Positions 1 through 9,504 of a DNA stretch of 64,000 bases are shown here, one piece after another. The DNA lies in the NCBI GenBank assembly GCA_947496175.1, contig CANMBU010000002.1, forward strand, positions 124,001 through 188,000, given 5' to 3'. Under the pieces are notes generated by a model. The model saw only the letters and a list, made by a program, of their open reading frames with translations, had not been told where the DNA came from and made no database searches. The position numbers and the translations under genes were made by a program. The DNA comes from an uncultured Roseovarius sp. (GTDB lineage Bacteria > Pseudomonadota > Alphaproteobacteria > Rhodobacterales > Rhodobacteraceae). Numbering within the stretch: the first letter of the stretch is position 1; each line of letters begins with the position of its first letter.

Positions 1-548
1 GGTCGACCATAGCGTGCGGCCAGCTGGCTCTGCATGTAGCCGCGAAACAAGACCTCTTCCGCACCGACCTGAATGAGCAGGGCGGGCAGGGCGAGGGGCA
101 GATAGAGGATCCAGGTGCCAAATTCCAGGTTGAGCTGTGGGGCGATATCGGGATCGCTGGGCATGAAAACCATCAGCACGACATAAAGCCCCAGCAGATA
201 GCCGCAGGTTCTTTTGAACTGGACCTTTGCCGTGTTCCAGTCGCCAATCACGCTACCAAGGCTGCGGCCATGGACCTGCCGTAACGCGATTTCGAGGGCT
301 GCCAGCACGAAAACGAAGACGAAGAGGTTCACCAGAACCCCGGTTGGGTCGCCGGCCTTGTCTAAAGAGCTGTCCAATGCGGCGCGCGCGTCCTCGCTCA
401 TGGCAGAGTTGAGCACCGCTGAGGTGAGCATGACAAAGGTGAACACCAGCACGACACAAAGCACCAGCCCCAGGATCAGACGCAGAGGCGTCGCGCTGGG
501 CCGTGCGGGAGCGACAAGCTGTTCAAAGGCGGAATAGGCGCGACGCAT
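1..548 (-). CDS. CPBP family intramembrane metalloprotease (3' part beyond window)
   Basis: The open frame runs leftward off the window edge, so only about the first 182 residues are visible. The start is an ATG at 548, giving MRRAYSAFEQLVAP. Several hydrophobic stretches follow, one of them rich in Val and Phe. At residues 164-170 the motif EEVLFRG appears; this is the Glu-Glu-x-x-x-Arg signature of the CPBP (Abi/Rce1-like) family of membrane-embedded metalloproteases. Members act in prenyl-protein processing, bacteriocin immunity or unknown proteolysis. The substrate here cannot be told. The gene points away from amtB and seems to be alone. The family call is fairly secure; the remaining catalytic His motifs lie outside the window. 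Confidence 0.8.
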   Translation of the reverse strand, partial: MRRAYSAFEQLVAPARPSATPLRLILGLVLCVVLVFTFVMLTSAVLNSAMSEDARAALDSSLDKAGDPTGVLVNLFVFVFVLAALEIALRQVHGRSLGSVIGDWNTAKVQFKRTCGYLLGLYVVLMVFMPSDPDIAPQLNLEFGTWILYLPLALPALLIQVGAEEVLFRGYMQSQLAARYGR

Positions 549-605
549 GCGGCAAAGCTAGGGCTGCGGGCCGGGACCTGCAATGTTTCTTAACGGATGC
601 GCATG

Positions 606-632
606 AAAAAACCCGGGCGCGAACGCCCGGGT
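606..632 (-). terminator. Rho-independent terminator of glnK-amtB
   Basis: Read on the minus strand, a 9-bp perfect stem (ACCCGGGCG / CGCCCGGGT) with a TTCG loop is followed at once by a run of six T. It lies 37 nt beyond the amtB stop codon, which is the classic layout of an intrinsic terminator. Confidence 0.9.
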
Positions 633-668
633 CAGGTTCAAAGAGGTAATCTGGAAGGAGAAGATAGA

Positions 669-1988
669 TTACCCTTTAGAGAACTCTGGATAGGCTTCCA
701 TGCCAAGTTCGGAGACATCGAGACCGTTGATCTCTTCCTCTTCGCCGACGCGGATGCCCATGACGGCCTTGAGGATGACCCAGACAATCAGGCTGGCCAC
801 GAAGGTGAAGACACCGTAGGCGGCAATGCCCATGAGCTGTGTGCCCAGGTTTGCGTCGCTGTTGTAGAAAACCACAGCAATGGTGCCCCAGATCCCGGCA
901 AAGAGGTGAACCGGGATGGCACCGACCACGTCGTCGATCTTGAACTTGTCGAGCATGGGCACGGTCAGAACCACAATCACACCCCCCACGGCACCGATCC
1001 AGAGCGCACCAAAGAGTGTCGGGGCGAGTGGTTCGGCGGTGATCGAGACCAGACCCGCCAGAGCGCCGTTGAGCACCATGGTCAGATCAGGTTTCTTATA
1101 CATCACCTGCGTCAGGATGAGAGCAGTCACCGCGCCGGCTGCTGCGGCCATGTTGGTGTTGGCAAAGATCCGGCTGACGTCAGAGACATCGCCTACAGTG
1201 CCCATGGCAAGCTGCGACCCGCCGTTGAAGCCAAACCAGCCGAGCCACAGGATGAACGTACCCAACGTGGCGAGGGCGAGGTTGGAGCCTGGGATTGGGT
1301 TCACTTTGCCGTCCTTGCCGTATTTGCCAAGGCGCGGTCCAAGGATGATGGCACCGGCCAGAGCGGCCCAGCCACCCACAGAGTGGACCACGGTGGAGCC
1401 TGCGAAGTCAGAGAATCCTGCTTCAGAGAGCCAGCCGCCGCCCCACTGCCAGGAGCCTGAGATCGGGTACATGACACCGGTCAGGAGAACGACGAAGATC
1501 AGAAACGGCCAAAGTTTGATCCGTTCGGCAAGAGCACCCGATACGATCGAGGCTGTGGCGGCAACGAACACCAACTGGAAGAAGAAGTCTGAGCCAACTG
1601 AGGCATAGTCCAAGGCCGCATCAGCCGCTGCAACGCCCACAGGGTCAAGCGTCGTTGGAACAAAGAAGCTTCCGACATAGCCGTTGAACTCGCCCGGATA
1701 CATCAGATTGAAGCCCATCAGCCAATACATGATGGCCGCAATCGAGTAGAGGCCGATATTCTTGGTCATCTGCATCGTCACGTTCTTGGAGCGCACCAGC
1801 CCGCCTTCGAGCATGGCAAAGCCTGCGGCCATGAAGAACACCAGGAAACCTGCCATACAAAACAGCAGGGTTGTCATGATATAGGGGCCGATTTCATCAA
1901 AGCCCGGAGCCGCATCCTGGGCCAGGCCCATCTGAGGCAAGGCGATCATTGCCGCAGCGGCAAGACCGAATTGAGTGTAGCGTTGCAT
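669..1988 (-). CDS. amtB: Ammonium transporter AmtB
   Basis: A channel of the Amt/Mep/Rh family that brings ammonium across the inner membrane. The protein has an N-terminal signal peptide (QRYTQFGLAAAAMIALPQMGLAQ) and then about 11 membrane segments. Family stretches are visible: FFMAAGFAMLEGGLVRSKN, and GSTVVHSVGGWAALAGA with the pore histidine. The length of about 440 residues is normal. The AAGGA box sits 7 nt before the ATG at 1988 but only 1 nt before an ATG at 1994, so I prefer 1988. It follows glnK by 25 nt (19 if the 1994 start is used) in a leftward operon. The pairing is the usual one: GlnK plugs the channel when nitrogen is sufficient. Confidence 0.95.
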   Translation of the reverse strand: MQRYTQFGLAAAAMIALPQMGLAQDAAPGFDEIGPYIMTTLLFCMAGFLVFFMAAGFAMLEGGLVRSKNVTMQMTKNIGLYSIAAIMYWLMGFNLMYPGEFNGYVGSFFVPTTLDPVGVAAADAALDYASVGSDFFFQLVFVAATASIVSGALAERIKLWPFLIFVVLLTGVMYPISGSWQWGGGWLSEAGFSDFAGSTVVHSVGGWAALAGAIILGPRLGKYGKDGKVNPIPGSNLALATLGTFILWLGWFGFNGGSQLAMGTVGDVSDVSRIFANTNMAAAAGAVTALILTQVMYKKPDLTMVLNGALAGLVSITAEPLAPTLFGALWIGAVGGVIVVLTVPMLDKFKIDDVVGAIPVHLFAGIWGTIAVVFYNSDANLGTQLMGIAAYGVFTFVASLIVWVILKAVMGIRVGEEEEINGLDVSELGMEAYPEFSKG

Positions 1989-2013
1989 AGTCATGTCCTT
2001 TCCCCCGCGCCGA

Positions 2014-2352
2014 TCAGAGCGCATCTTCGTTGGTTTCACCCGTCCGCACGCGCATGGCTTGCGTCACGTCGAGCACAAAGATCTTGCCGTCGCCGATCTT
2101 GCCGGTCCGTGCTGTGGACGAGATGGTCTCTACCACCTGATCGACCATCGAGGCCGCGACAGCGATTTCGAGTTTGATTTTCGGCACAAAATTCACGGCG
2201 TATTCCGCGCCGCGATAAATTTCGGTGTGACCGGACTGCGAGCCAAAGCCTTTGATCTCGGTCACCATCATGCCGCGTACGCCAATGTCTGTCAGCGCTT
2301 CGCGGACATCTTCAAGCTTGAACGGCTTGATGGTCGCGATGATGAGTTTCAC
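2014..2352 (-). CDS. glnK: PII nitrogen regulatory protein GlnK
   Basis: A small trimeric signal protein that senses 2-oxoglutarate and ATP/ADP and controls AmtB and nitrogen metabolism. It has 112 residues, the normal PII length. The start is GTG at 2352, giving (M)KLIIATIKPFKLEDV, with GGAAAGGGA about 5 nt upstream; the open frame reaches further upstream without a ribosome site. The T-loop reads YRGAEYAVNFVPK with Tyr51 in place for uridylylation, and the GKIGDGKIFV signature is present near residue 87. It is directly upstream of amtB. Nitrogen (NtrC) control is likely from family knowledge, but I found no convincing sigma-54 promoter in the 250-nt gap before the penicillin-binding protein gene. 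Confidence 0.95.
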   Translation of the reverse strand: MKLIIATIKPFKLEDVREALTDIGVRGMMVTEIKGFGSQSGHTEIYRGAEYAVNFVPKIKLEIAVAASMVDQVVETISSTARTGKIGDGKIFVLDVTQAMRVRTGETNEDAL

Positions 2353-2604
2353 GGATGTCCCTTTCCAATGGATGAGCGGTTTGTTTGCATGCGCAGAAAA
2401 TGCGGCAAGACGGGCGCACGGGAAGGATTTGTGAGGGATCAGCTTTGGCGAAAGCGTGAAAAATGCACAAAATATGCGCAAAAATTGCCGGATGATTAAA
2501 AATTAAACAAATAAGAATCTGATTTGCGACGAGCTTAGGGTCTCTACATTCAAATCCGGGCGGGATAAACTAGACGAAAATAAATATGACCGGGCAGGTT
2601 GGGC

Positions 2605-4746
2605 ATGACGAAATCGGGGCGAAAATCACCGCGCCTAGTTGCTGATAAAAGATACAAGAAACCGGCGGGCAAGCCGGCCAAAAAGCGTGCGACCACAGCG
2701 CGCAAGACACCCACAAAACGTCGGCGCAAGTCGTCACGGCCACCGCGCAAAGGTCTCATCGGTCTTTTTCAGAGGCTGACGCGCTGGGTACTGCGCCTTG
2801 TCTGGAAGGTGACGTGGCGTGTGGGTGGGATTGCTCTTATCATTCTGGGTTTGGCAGTGGGATATGTGTTTTCCACCTTGCCGGACGTCAACACGTTGTT
2901 GGATGGACGCGCGCGCGGGTCTGTCACGCTTACCGACCGGGATGGGGAGGTTTTTGCCTGGCGCGGCGATCAGTTTGGTGGCGTGGTCACCGCAAGCACT
3001 GTCAGCCCGCATTTGCGCAACGCGGTGATCGCAACAGAAGACAAACGGTTCTATCGGCACTTCGGGCTGAGCCCGAGGGGCATCGCGAGCGCGGTCAAGA
3101 TCAATCTCAGTGAGGGACGAGGGCCGCTCTCGGGACATGGCGGCTCAACCATCACGCAGCAGACAGCCAAGCTTTTGTGCCTGGGTGTCGAATATGAGGC
3201 CGATGCTTGGGAATCCGAGGCTGAATATGTCCGCGACTGCCGTAGAGGGTCAATCTCGCGCAAGGCCAAAGAAGCCGTCTATGCGCTGGCGATGGAACTC
3301 AAGTACACCAAGGATGAGATCCTCTCGATCTATCTTAACCGCGCTTACATGGGCGGCGGCGCCTTTGGCGCGGAAGCTGCGGCACAGAGGTATTTTGGCA
3401 AACCAGCCGCAACAGTCGCGCCGCAAGAGGCGGCGATGCTGGCAGGTCTTCTGACCGCTCCGACACGTCTGGCGCCGACAACCAATCTGGAGCGTTCACA
3501 GGACCGCGCGGCCACGGTGCTTCGCTTGATGAATGAGCAAGGGTATCTGAGCGACTCTGAGATGAAGGCCGCACAGGACAATCCGGCCACGTTATCAGCA
3601 GCGGCGCAACGGCAGGCAGGCGGGTATTTTGCCGACTGGGTGATGGAATCCGGGCCGGAGTTCTTTACGCGAGACACAACCGAAGACGTGATCATCCGCA
3701 CGACGCTGGACCAGCGTATGCAGCGCGCGGCGGAAGAGGCGCTGGACTGGGTTTTTGAAAATAAGGTGCGCGAAGGATCTGAGGCCCAGGCGGCGATTGT
3801 TGTGATGAGCGCCGACGGGGCCGTGCGCGCCATGGTCGGCGGGCGCAAGGCGCAGGTGGTTGGCGCGTTCAACCGCGCGACCATGGCCAAAAGGCAAACA
3901 GGGTCGGCCTTTAAGCCGTTTGTCTATGCAACGGCTCTGGAACTTGGTCATCACCATGACTCGACTGTCAGGGATGAGCCTTATTGTATGGACATTCCCG
4001 GCTCAGGCCGTTGGTGTCCGCAGAATTATACGCGGGAATACTACGGTACGGTCACGCTGACTGACGCCTTGAAACGCTCACTCAATGTCGCTGCGGTAAA
4101 AGTCTCGGAAGCCATGGGTCGCGACCTCGTGCGGCAAGTGGCGACGGATTTCGGGATCGACAATGAGCTGGCTGACGGACCGGCTCTGGCGCTTGGGGCC
4201 TCTGAAAGCACATTGCTTGAGATGACCGGTGCCTATGCCGGCATCCTGAATGGCGGGTCGTCTGTGACGCCTTATGGCTTGATTGAACTCAAACTGATGG
4301 GCGATGACACACCATTGATGGGCACGGGCGGGGGTATCGGGGAACGTGTGATCAGTGAGGAAGCCGCCCGCGAGCTGACGTGGATGATGTACAATGTCGT
4401 GCATGGCGGCACAGGTGGGCGCGCCAAACTGCCCGACCGCGAGGCGGCGGGTAAAACCGGCACAACACAGGCCGCGCGCGATGCCTGGTTTCTGGGCTTT
4501 ACGGCGGATTATGTGGCCGGTGTCTGGATGGGCTATGACGACAACACGCCTCTGAGCGGGGTCACGGGCGGTGGTCTACCCGCCGAGATTTGGCATGAAA
4601 CCATGGTGCGTGTGAACGAAGGAATTGATCCCAAGCCCCTGCCAATGCTGCGGCCACAGCCCAAACCCAAGCCACAACCGGTACAGCGCCAAAGACGCAG
4701 CAACAACAATTTCGAGAATTTCCTGAAGGATCTCTTTGGGCGGTAA
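2605..4746 (+). CDS. Class A penicillin-binding protein (transglycosylase/transpeptidase, PBP1A type)
   Basis: A bifunctional peptidoglycan synthase of about 713 residues, anchored in the inner membrane. The first 60 residues are a very basic cytoplasmic tail rich in Lys, Arg and Pro. One membrane segment follows (IALIILGLAVGYVF). The GT51 domain shows the catalytic Glu145 in EDKRFYRHFG and GGSTITQQTAK. The transpeptidase domain has all three motifs: S434-x-x-K437 (TGSAFKPF), S492-L-N494 and K617-T-G. The C-terminus is Pro/Lys/Gln-rich and ends FENFLKDLFGR. An upstream in-frame TTG at 2599 is possible, but the ATG at 2605 is more natural. The gene is monocistronic and convergent with mlaC. 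Confidence 0.93.
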   Translation: MTKSGRKSPRLVADKRYKKPAGKPAKKRATTARKTPTKRRRKSSRPPRKGLIGLFQRLTRWVLRLVWKVTWRVGGIALIILGLAVGYVFSTLPDVNTLLDGRARGSVTLTDRDGEVFAWRGDQFGGVVTASTVSPHLRNAVIATEDKRFYRHFGLSPRGIASAVKINLSEGRGPLSGHGGSTITQQTAKLLCLGVEYEADAWESEAEYVRDCRRGSISRKAKEAVYALAMELKYTKDEILSIYLNRAYMGGGAFGAEAAAQRYFGKPAATVAPQEAAMLAGLLTAPTRLAPTTNLERSQDRAATVLRLMNEQGYLSDSEMKAAQDNPATLSAAAQRQAGGYFADWVMESGPEFFTRDTTEDVIIRTTLDQRMQRAAEEALDWVFENKVREGSEAQAAIVVMSADGAVRAMVGGRKAQVVGAFNRATMAKRQTGSAFKPFVYATALELGHHHDSTVRDEPYCMDIPGSGRWCPQNYTREYYGTVTLTDALKRSLNVAAVKVSEAMGRDLVRQVATDFGIDNELADGPALALGASESTLLEMTGAYAGILNGGSSVTPYGLIELKLMGDDTPLMGTGGGIGERVISEEAARELTWMMYNVVHGGTGGRAKLPDREAAGKTGTTQAARDAWFLGFTADYVAGVWMGYDDNTPLSGVTGGGLPAEIWHETMVRVNEGIDPKPLPMLRPQPKPKPQPVQRQRRSNNNFENFLKDLFGR

Positions 4747-4782
4747 ACAGGTAACCCGGATCAGGCTTGGAACGTACCAGCC

Positions 4783-5388
4783 CTAACCAGCTTTCTTCAG
4801 ATCCGCGATCAACCCGTCAATATTGCCCTTGTTGCGATCCAGGATGGCACCGATTTCCGTGCGTTCGGTCAAGCGCAAGCTGACCCCTTCGATCACCATA
4901 TCGAAGAACAGATCCCGCCCGGAACGGTCCGAGACAAGAAAGAGGACATTAAACGGAGAGGATCCCTTGAGATACACCAGCGATCTGACCTCGTGCCAGG
5001 ATTTCACCTTACGCACGCCTTTGACCTCGATGCGCCCGCCAATAAACTCGCGAAACCGCTTGCCATATTTGCGTGCGATGTAGCTTTGGAATGCTTTGGT
5101 GAAGGCACGCATTTGCCCGGAACTCGCGCGGCGAGAGTCCTGACCCAATGTAGAACGTGCGATAATGCTGACATCCGCATATCGACCAAAAATACGTTCG
5201 AAATCACGGATCATGGCGTTCACGGATTTACCCGAGGCGATGACGCGGTTGATGTCAGCCACGACCTGATCAACCAAAGATTTGGCACGTGCTTCGGTGA
5301 GTGCGAATGCAGAGGCAGGTAACGTCGATGCAGCAGCGCTCGCAGCGAGCATTGACACGACATGACGGCGGTTCAGTTCATTCATCAT
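4783..5388 (-). CDS. mlaC: MlaC-family phospholipid-binding periplasmic protein
   Basis: A periplasmic carrier that moves phospholipids between the MlaA complex in the outer membrane and the inner-membrane Mla ABC transporter. The protein has 201 residues. It starts MMNELNRRHVVSML and continues with an Ala-rich signal ending near ASAFA; the Arg pair suggests Tat export, which is an inference. The mature part has the MlaC/Ttg2D pattern (FTKAFQSYIARKYGKRF, then GVSLRLTERTEIGAIL). The start codon overlaps the end of mlaA (ATGATGAATGA), with GAGG 6 nt upstream, so translation is probably coupled. No mlaBDEF genes are in the window, so the transporter itself must be encoded elsewhere. Confidence 0.88.
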   Translation of the reverse strand: MMNELNRRHVVSMLAASAAASTLPASAFALTEARAKSLVDQVVADINRVIASGKSVNAMIRDFERIFGRYADVSIIARSTLGQDSRRASSGQMRAFTKAFQSYIARKYGKRFREFIGGRIEVKGVRKVKSWHEVRSLVYLKGSSPFNVLFLVSDRSGRDLFFDMVIEGVSLRLTERTEIGAILDRNKGNIDGLIADLKKAG

Positions 5389-6175
5389 CAGGCACCTCAA
5401 ATGGAGCAAGCGCTGGGTCGTCGTAGGGATCAGCAAAGGACCCGTCTGAGCCGTTGCCAAGCTTGAATCTGCGGTTCTGCAGATAGATCGACTGCGCCTG
5501 CGCGTAACTGTCAGCACTTTCATAAAGCACCGAATCAATTGTATCCGCAAACCTTCCCCGGTTGGATAGCCCAGATGACACCGCTGCTACCGTTCCGTAG
5601 TAGTTTTCTGGTGATTCAAGAATATAGAGTAGCGGATTGGTGAAAATATCGACCACAAGTCCGACGGTATCGCGCTCTGTCGAAGGCCCGAGCAGGGGCA
5701 ATTCCACATAGGCGCCTTCCCGCACACCCCAGACGTGGAGTGTCTGGCCAAAGTCGGCATCGTTTGCCGCCGGCATGTTCAGATCGGTCGCAACATCGAA
5801 GACGCCACCCAGGCCGATCGTGCTGTTGACCAGGAACCGATAGCTGTCTTCTGTTGCAGCCAGCATATTGCCTTGCAGAATGCTGTTCACGATTGAGCGA
5901 GGCAGCGACAGGTTAAAGGCAAACCGACTGATCGCGTCTTCGATATCGTCAGGCACAAAGTTCGAATACCCCACGCCGGCGGGCCGTACGATTGAGCGGT
6001 CAAGTGAGCGATTGAATTCGTGGACTTCGCGGTTGTGCTCTTCGTAAGGGTCGAAAACAGCATCCGAGGGCAATCCGGCAGGCGCTTTTGTACAGGCTGC
6101 AAGACCCACAATCAGGAGCAAAGGCAGCATTCTACGCAACGCGCGGCTAAGGGGACAGAGACGAGAGTAAATCAC
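5378..6175 (-). CDS. mlaA: MlaA/VacJ family outer-membrane lipoprotein
   Basis: An outer-membrane lipoprotein that removes phospholipids from the outer leaflet and passes them to MlaC. The protein has 265 residues. Its lipobox is LIVGLAAC, with the acylated Cys at residue 28. The VacJ signature DPYEEHNREVHEFN comes soon after. Later segments PRSIVNSILQG, GVFDVATDLNMP and GPSTERDTVG match the family. It is the first gene of the leftward mlaA-mlaC pair and overlaps mlaC by 11 nt. The 166-nt gap to the divergent secretion operon holds the promoters of both; no clear operator is visible there. Confidence 0.93.
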   Translation of the reverse strand: MIYSRLCPLSRALRRMLPLLLIVGLAACTKAPAGLPSDAVFDPYEEHNREVHEFNRSLDRSIVRPAGVGYSNFVPDDIEDAISRFAFNLSLPRSIVNSILQGNMLAATEDSYRFLVNSTIGLGGVFDVATDLNMPAANDADFGQTLHVWGVREGAYVELPLLGPSTERDTVGLVVDIFTNPLLYILESPENYYGTVAAVSSGLSNRGRFADTIDSVLYESADSYAQAQSIYLQNRRFKLGNGSDGSFADPYDDPALAPFEVPDDE

Positions 6176-6341
6176 GGTTTAAGGAATCTTTAAATCAGTT
6201 CAGCGCATACATAACCCATCGAGCACCAGTGCCCAGACGAACCTTCACGTCGCCCGCGCCATGTGGCTGTTCGGTGACACCACTCTAGGCCGGACACACC
6301 GACCATTTCAAGCGCAGTAGGCAACAGGCAGCTCAGAAAGT

Positions 6342-8081
6342 ATGCAATCACGCAGGTCACATTACGAAGTGGGGCTGGAAGAGCTCCGTGAGGCGCGTCA
6401 ACAAAGCCGTATTTTGTATTGGACCGTTGGCGTTTTCAGCTTTTTTGTAAATCTTTTGATGCTGACCGGGCCGATCTACATGCTGCAGGTCTACGACCGT
6501 GTTTTGGGCAGCCGTTCGGTCGAAACACTGATCGCGTTGTCGGCTCTGGTGCTTTTTCTGTATGCGATGATGGGCCTTCTGGACTACGCGAGAGGGCGAA
6601 TCATGGGCCGAGTCGCGGCCCGGTTCCAATCCCGGCTGGATCGACGGGTGTTTGATGCTGTGGTGCGCAAAGCGGCATTGGAGCCCGATGAAAACACCGA
6701 AACAGGTCTGCGTGATCTGGAGTCGGTTCAGCGGCTGATGGCTTCGCCTGTTTTGATGGCAGGCTTCGACATTCCCTGGACGCCGCTCTTTCTGGCAGGA
6801 ATTTGGATTTTCCATCCCTGGTTGGGGTCACTGGCCTTGGGCGGAGGGTGTGTTCTGATTGCAATCGCCTATATAAATCAGCATGTTACGCGTTATCCCA
6901 CGGGGCGGTCGACCGCGGCTTCAGTGGCGGCGGAAAAGATTGCCAACCAGATCCGGAACGAGGCGGAGATGGTGCAGGCCATGGGTATGCGCAGCGCGAC
7001 ATTTGACCGCTGGAAGGCGGCGCGAGATGTGGCGCTCGGCACCCAAATTCAGTCATCGGACCTTTTGGGCACGTTTAGTGTGACGACAAAAACTTTCCGG
7101 TTGTTTTTACAATCAGCAATGCTCGGGCTGGGGGCGTATTTGGTTTTGGCGGGATCCCTGACCCCCGGGGCAATGATTGCCGGGTCTATTCTTTTGGGCC
7201 GGGCGCTGGCCCCTGTGGAATTGGCGGTTGGCCAGTGGCCTGCCGTCCACCGTGCGGTTCGTGCATGGGTGTCGCTTGCCGATTTGCTCGGCACTGTGCC
7301 GCCAGAACGTGCGCGTATTCCGCTGCCGCGCCCCAACGCGCATCTGGATGTGCGCCAACTCACAGTTTTTCCGCCAGGTGAAAAACAGGCCGCCCTGCGC
7401 AACGTTAGTTTTGTGGTGCAACCCGGTGAAGCCGTTGGAGTGATTGGCCCCTCGGGCGCCGGGAAATCTTCGCTTGCGCGCGCTCTGACCGGTTTGTGGT
7501 ATCCGGCTGCAGGTAAGGTTCGGCTGGATGGGGCGACGCTCGATCAATACGAGGCAAGTACGCTGGGTGGGCTGGTCGGATATCTGCCGCAGCGCGTGCA
7601 GCTTTTTGAAGGCACAATTGCACAGAACATCGCGCGTTTGGCTGACACGCCCGATCCGGACAAGACCGTTGCCGCCGCCAAAAAAGCGGATGCTCACAAA
7701 ATGATCCTCAAGCTGCCCGACGGCTACGATACACCGGTTACACCGGGAGGCGGGCGATTGTCGGGCGGACAGATGCAGCGCATCGGCCTGGCGCGCGCGA
7801 TGTATGACGATCCTGTGCTTCTTGTTCTTGATGAGCCCAATTCAAACCTCGACAACGAGGGCAGCGAGGCTGTGAACACCGCCATCCGCAGTTTCAAGGC
7901 CGAGGGCTGTTCTGTCTTGATCATGGCGCATCGTCCTGCAGCGATTCAGGAATGCGAAAAACTCCTGATGTTGGACGGTGGTCGCGTGCGCGCCTTTGGC
8001 CCGAAAGATGACGTGCTGCGCAATGTGGTTAAAAACCATCTCGATGTGATTGGCGGCAACGGCCTTCGGGGTGTGCAATGA
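6342..8081 (+). CDS. Type I secretion system permease/ATPase (PrtD/HlyB family)
   Basis: The inner-membrane ABC component of a type I secretion system, 579 residues. The N-terminal half has membrane segments (SFFVNLLMLTGPIYMLQVYDR is typical of PrtD-like exporters). The ATPase domain follows, with Walker A GPSGAGKSSLARAL from residue 369, the Q-loop PQRVQLFEGTI, signature LSGGQMQRIGLARAM and Walker B LLVLDEPNSNLDNEG. There is no N-terminal C39 peptidase or C39-like domain, so it fits exporters of proteins with an uncleaved C-terminal signal. It overlaps the adaptor gene by 4 nt. No TolC-type outer-membrane protein and no RTX substrate gene lies next to it. Confidence 0.93.
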   Translation: MQSRRSHYEVGLEELREARQQSRILYWTVGVFSFFVNLLMLTGPIYMLQVYDRVLGSRSVETLIALSALVLFLYAMMGLLDYARGRIMGRVAARFQSRLDRRVFDAVVRKAALEPDENTETGLRDLESVQRLMASPVLMAGFDIPWTPLFLAGIWIFHPWLGSLALGGGCVLIAIAYINQHVTRYPTGRSTAASVAAEKIANQIRNEAEMVQAMGMRSATFDRWKAARDVALGTQIQSSDLLGTFSVTTKTFRLFLQSAMLGLGAYLVLAGSLTPGAMIAGSILLGRALAPVELAVGQWPAVHRAVRAWVSLADLLGTVPPERARIPLPRPNAHLDVRQLTVFPPGEKQAALRNVSFVVQPGEAVGVIGPSGAGKSSLARALTGLWYPAAGKVRLDGATLDQYEASTLGGLVGYLPQRVQLFEGTIAQNIARLADTPDPDKTVAAAKKADAHKMILKLPDGYDTPVTPGGGRLSGGQMQRIGLARAMYDDPVLLVLDEPNSNLDNEGSEAVNTAIRSFKAEGCSVLIMAHRPAAIQECEKLLMLDGGRVRAFGPKDDVLRNVVKNHLDVIGGNGLRGVQ

Positions 8082-9385
8082 CTGTGTCCAAGCGCAATGC
8101 CTGGTCGGTGCGACGTCCGTTCTATATCGGCATCTTCAGCGTTGTCGTTCTCTTGGGCGGCTTTGGCACCTGGGCGGCGCTCACGACGATCTCTGGGGCG
8201 ATCGTTGCAGAAGGCCGGATTGAGGTCGACCAAAACCGGCAAGTGGTGCAGCATCCGGATGGTGGTGTAGTGGCGGAACTGGCGGTCGATGAGGGAGATT
8301 TCGTTGTCGCGGGCGATGTGCTGTTGCGGCTTGATCCAACCGCGCTGCGATCGCAGCTTTCGATCACCGAAAGCCAGCTTTTTGAGCTTATGGCGCGGCG
8401 TGGGCGACTTGAGGCCGAGCGTGATGAGGCGCCCGGGATCACATTCGACCCTCTGCTGCAACGGGTCGCCTTGGAAGATGCCGATGTCACGGGGCTTTTG
8501 CAGGGGCAAACCCGCTTGCTGGCGGCGCGTGAAGAGACCACCGCGCAAGAGATCACGCAGCTTGAAAAACAAAGGCGGCAAATCGCGGATCAGATCACTG
8601 GCCTGATGGCGCAGGCAACCGCGCTGCAAGAACAGCTTGATCTGATTGATGTTGAACTGGCCAATCAACAAGCCCTGCTGGATCAGGGGCTGGCACAAGC
8701 GACACGGGTGCTGTCGCTGCAACGCGAAAAGGCGCGGCTTTCGGGGCAAATGGGCGAATTGGCCGCGCAGGCGGCGCAGGCCGAGGGGCGGATGACCGAG
8801 ATTGATATCGAAGTGCTGCAATTGGGCGCGCAAAGACGCGAAGAAGCCATCGCGACCTTGCGAGATCAGCAATATCGCGAACTGGAGCTGTTGGAAGAGC
8901 GTCGCGCGTTGAACGAACGGCTTGACCGACTGGATATCCGCGCGCCAGTGTCCGGTATTGTGTACGACCTAAAGGTTTTTGCCCTGCGGTCTGTCGTTCG
9001 GCCTGCAGATCCTATCCTCTATATTGTGCCGCAAGATCGCCCGTTGGTCATCAACGCGCGGGTCGAGCCCATCCACATCGACAAGCTCTATCTCGGTCAG
9101 GATGTTATCCTGCGCTTTTCGGCGCTTGACCAAAGACGCACACCCGAGCTCACCGGGCAGGTGATGCAGATCTCGGCCGATGCCTTCGAAGAGGAAGGCA
9201 CGCACCGCAGCTATTACCGCGCCGAAATTGAACTCAGCGAAGGAGAACAGGCCCGCCTGCCGCAAGATGTGACCCTGATCCCCGGCATGCCGGTTGAGGC
9301 GTTCATCCGCACGGAAGACCGCACGCCGCTGGCCTATCTGGTCAAACCGCTCAGCGACTATTTCTCTAAAGCATTTCGAGAGTAA
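8078..9385 (+). CDS. HlyD family type I secretion periplasmic adaptor
   Basis: The membrane-fusion subunit that bridges the ABC exporter and a TolC channel, 435 residues. One N-terminal membrane segment (FYIGIFSVVVLLGGFGTWAAL) is followed by a biotinyl-lipoyl-like half motif (GRIEVDQNRQVVQHPDGG). A long coiled-coil hairpin runs from about residue 95 to 280 and is rich in Gln, Glu, Leu and Arg. The second lipoyl half (LDRLDIRAPVSGIVYDLKVF) and a beta-barrel come next. The C-terminus ends YLVKPLSDYFSKAFRE, as is usual for PrsE/LapC-like adaptors. The ATGA overlap with the ATPase gene indicates coupled translation. Confidence 0.93.
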   Translation: MTVSKRNAWSVRRPFYIGIFSVVVLLGGFGTWAALTTISGAIVAEGRIEVDQNRQVVQHPDGGVVAELAVDEGDFVVAGDVLLRLDPTALRSQLSITESQLFELMARRGRLEAERDEAPGITFDPLLQRVALEDADVTGLLQGQTRLLAAREETTAQEITQLEKQRRQIADQITGLMAQATALQEQLDLIDVELANQQALLDQGLAQATRVLSLQREKARLSGQMGELAAQAAQAEGRMTEIDIEVLQLGAQRREEAIATLRDQQYRELELLEERRALNERLDRLDIRAPVSGIVYDLKVFALRSVVRPADPILYIVPQDRPLVINARVEPIHIDKLYLGQDVILRFSALDQRRTPELTGQVMQISADAFEEEGTHRSYYRAEIELSEGEQARLPQDVTLIPGMPVEAFIRTEDRTPLAYLVKPLSDYFSKAFRE

Positions 9386-9504
9386 CAGCGCCTTCCTTTA
9401 TGCGGTTTGCGTCAAGAATGGTCGTGAAACCGGTTTTCCTGATTTTCTTTGCCGAGCACTGCGGCTAGCGTCCACATGCGAAACGAATCCGGGAGGCGAG
9501 GCCG

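Noticed and set aside
597-1460. 287-codon open frame on the plus strand
   Set aside because: Antisense to amtB and starts inside its terminator.
2353-2604. Sigma-54 promoter for glnK
   Set aside because: The best candidate lacks the essential GG of the -24 box with correct spacing to GC, so it cannot be supported.
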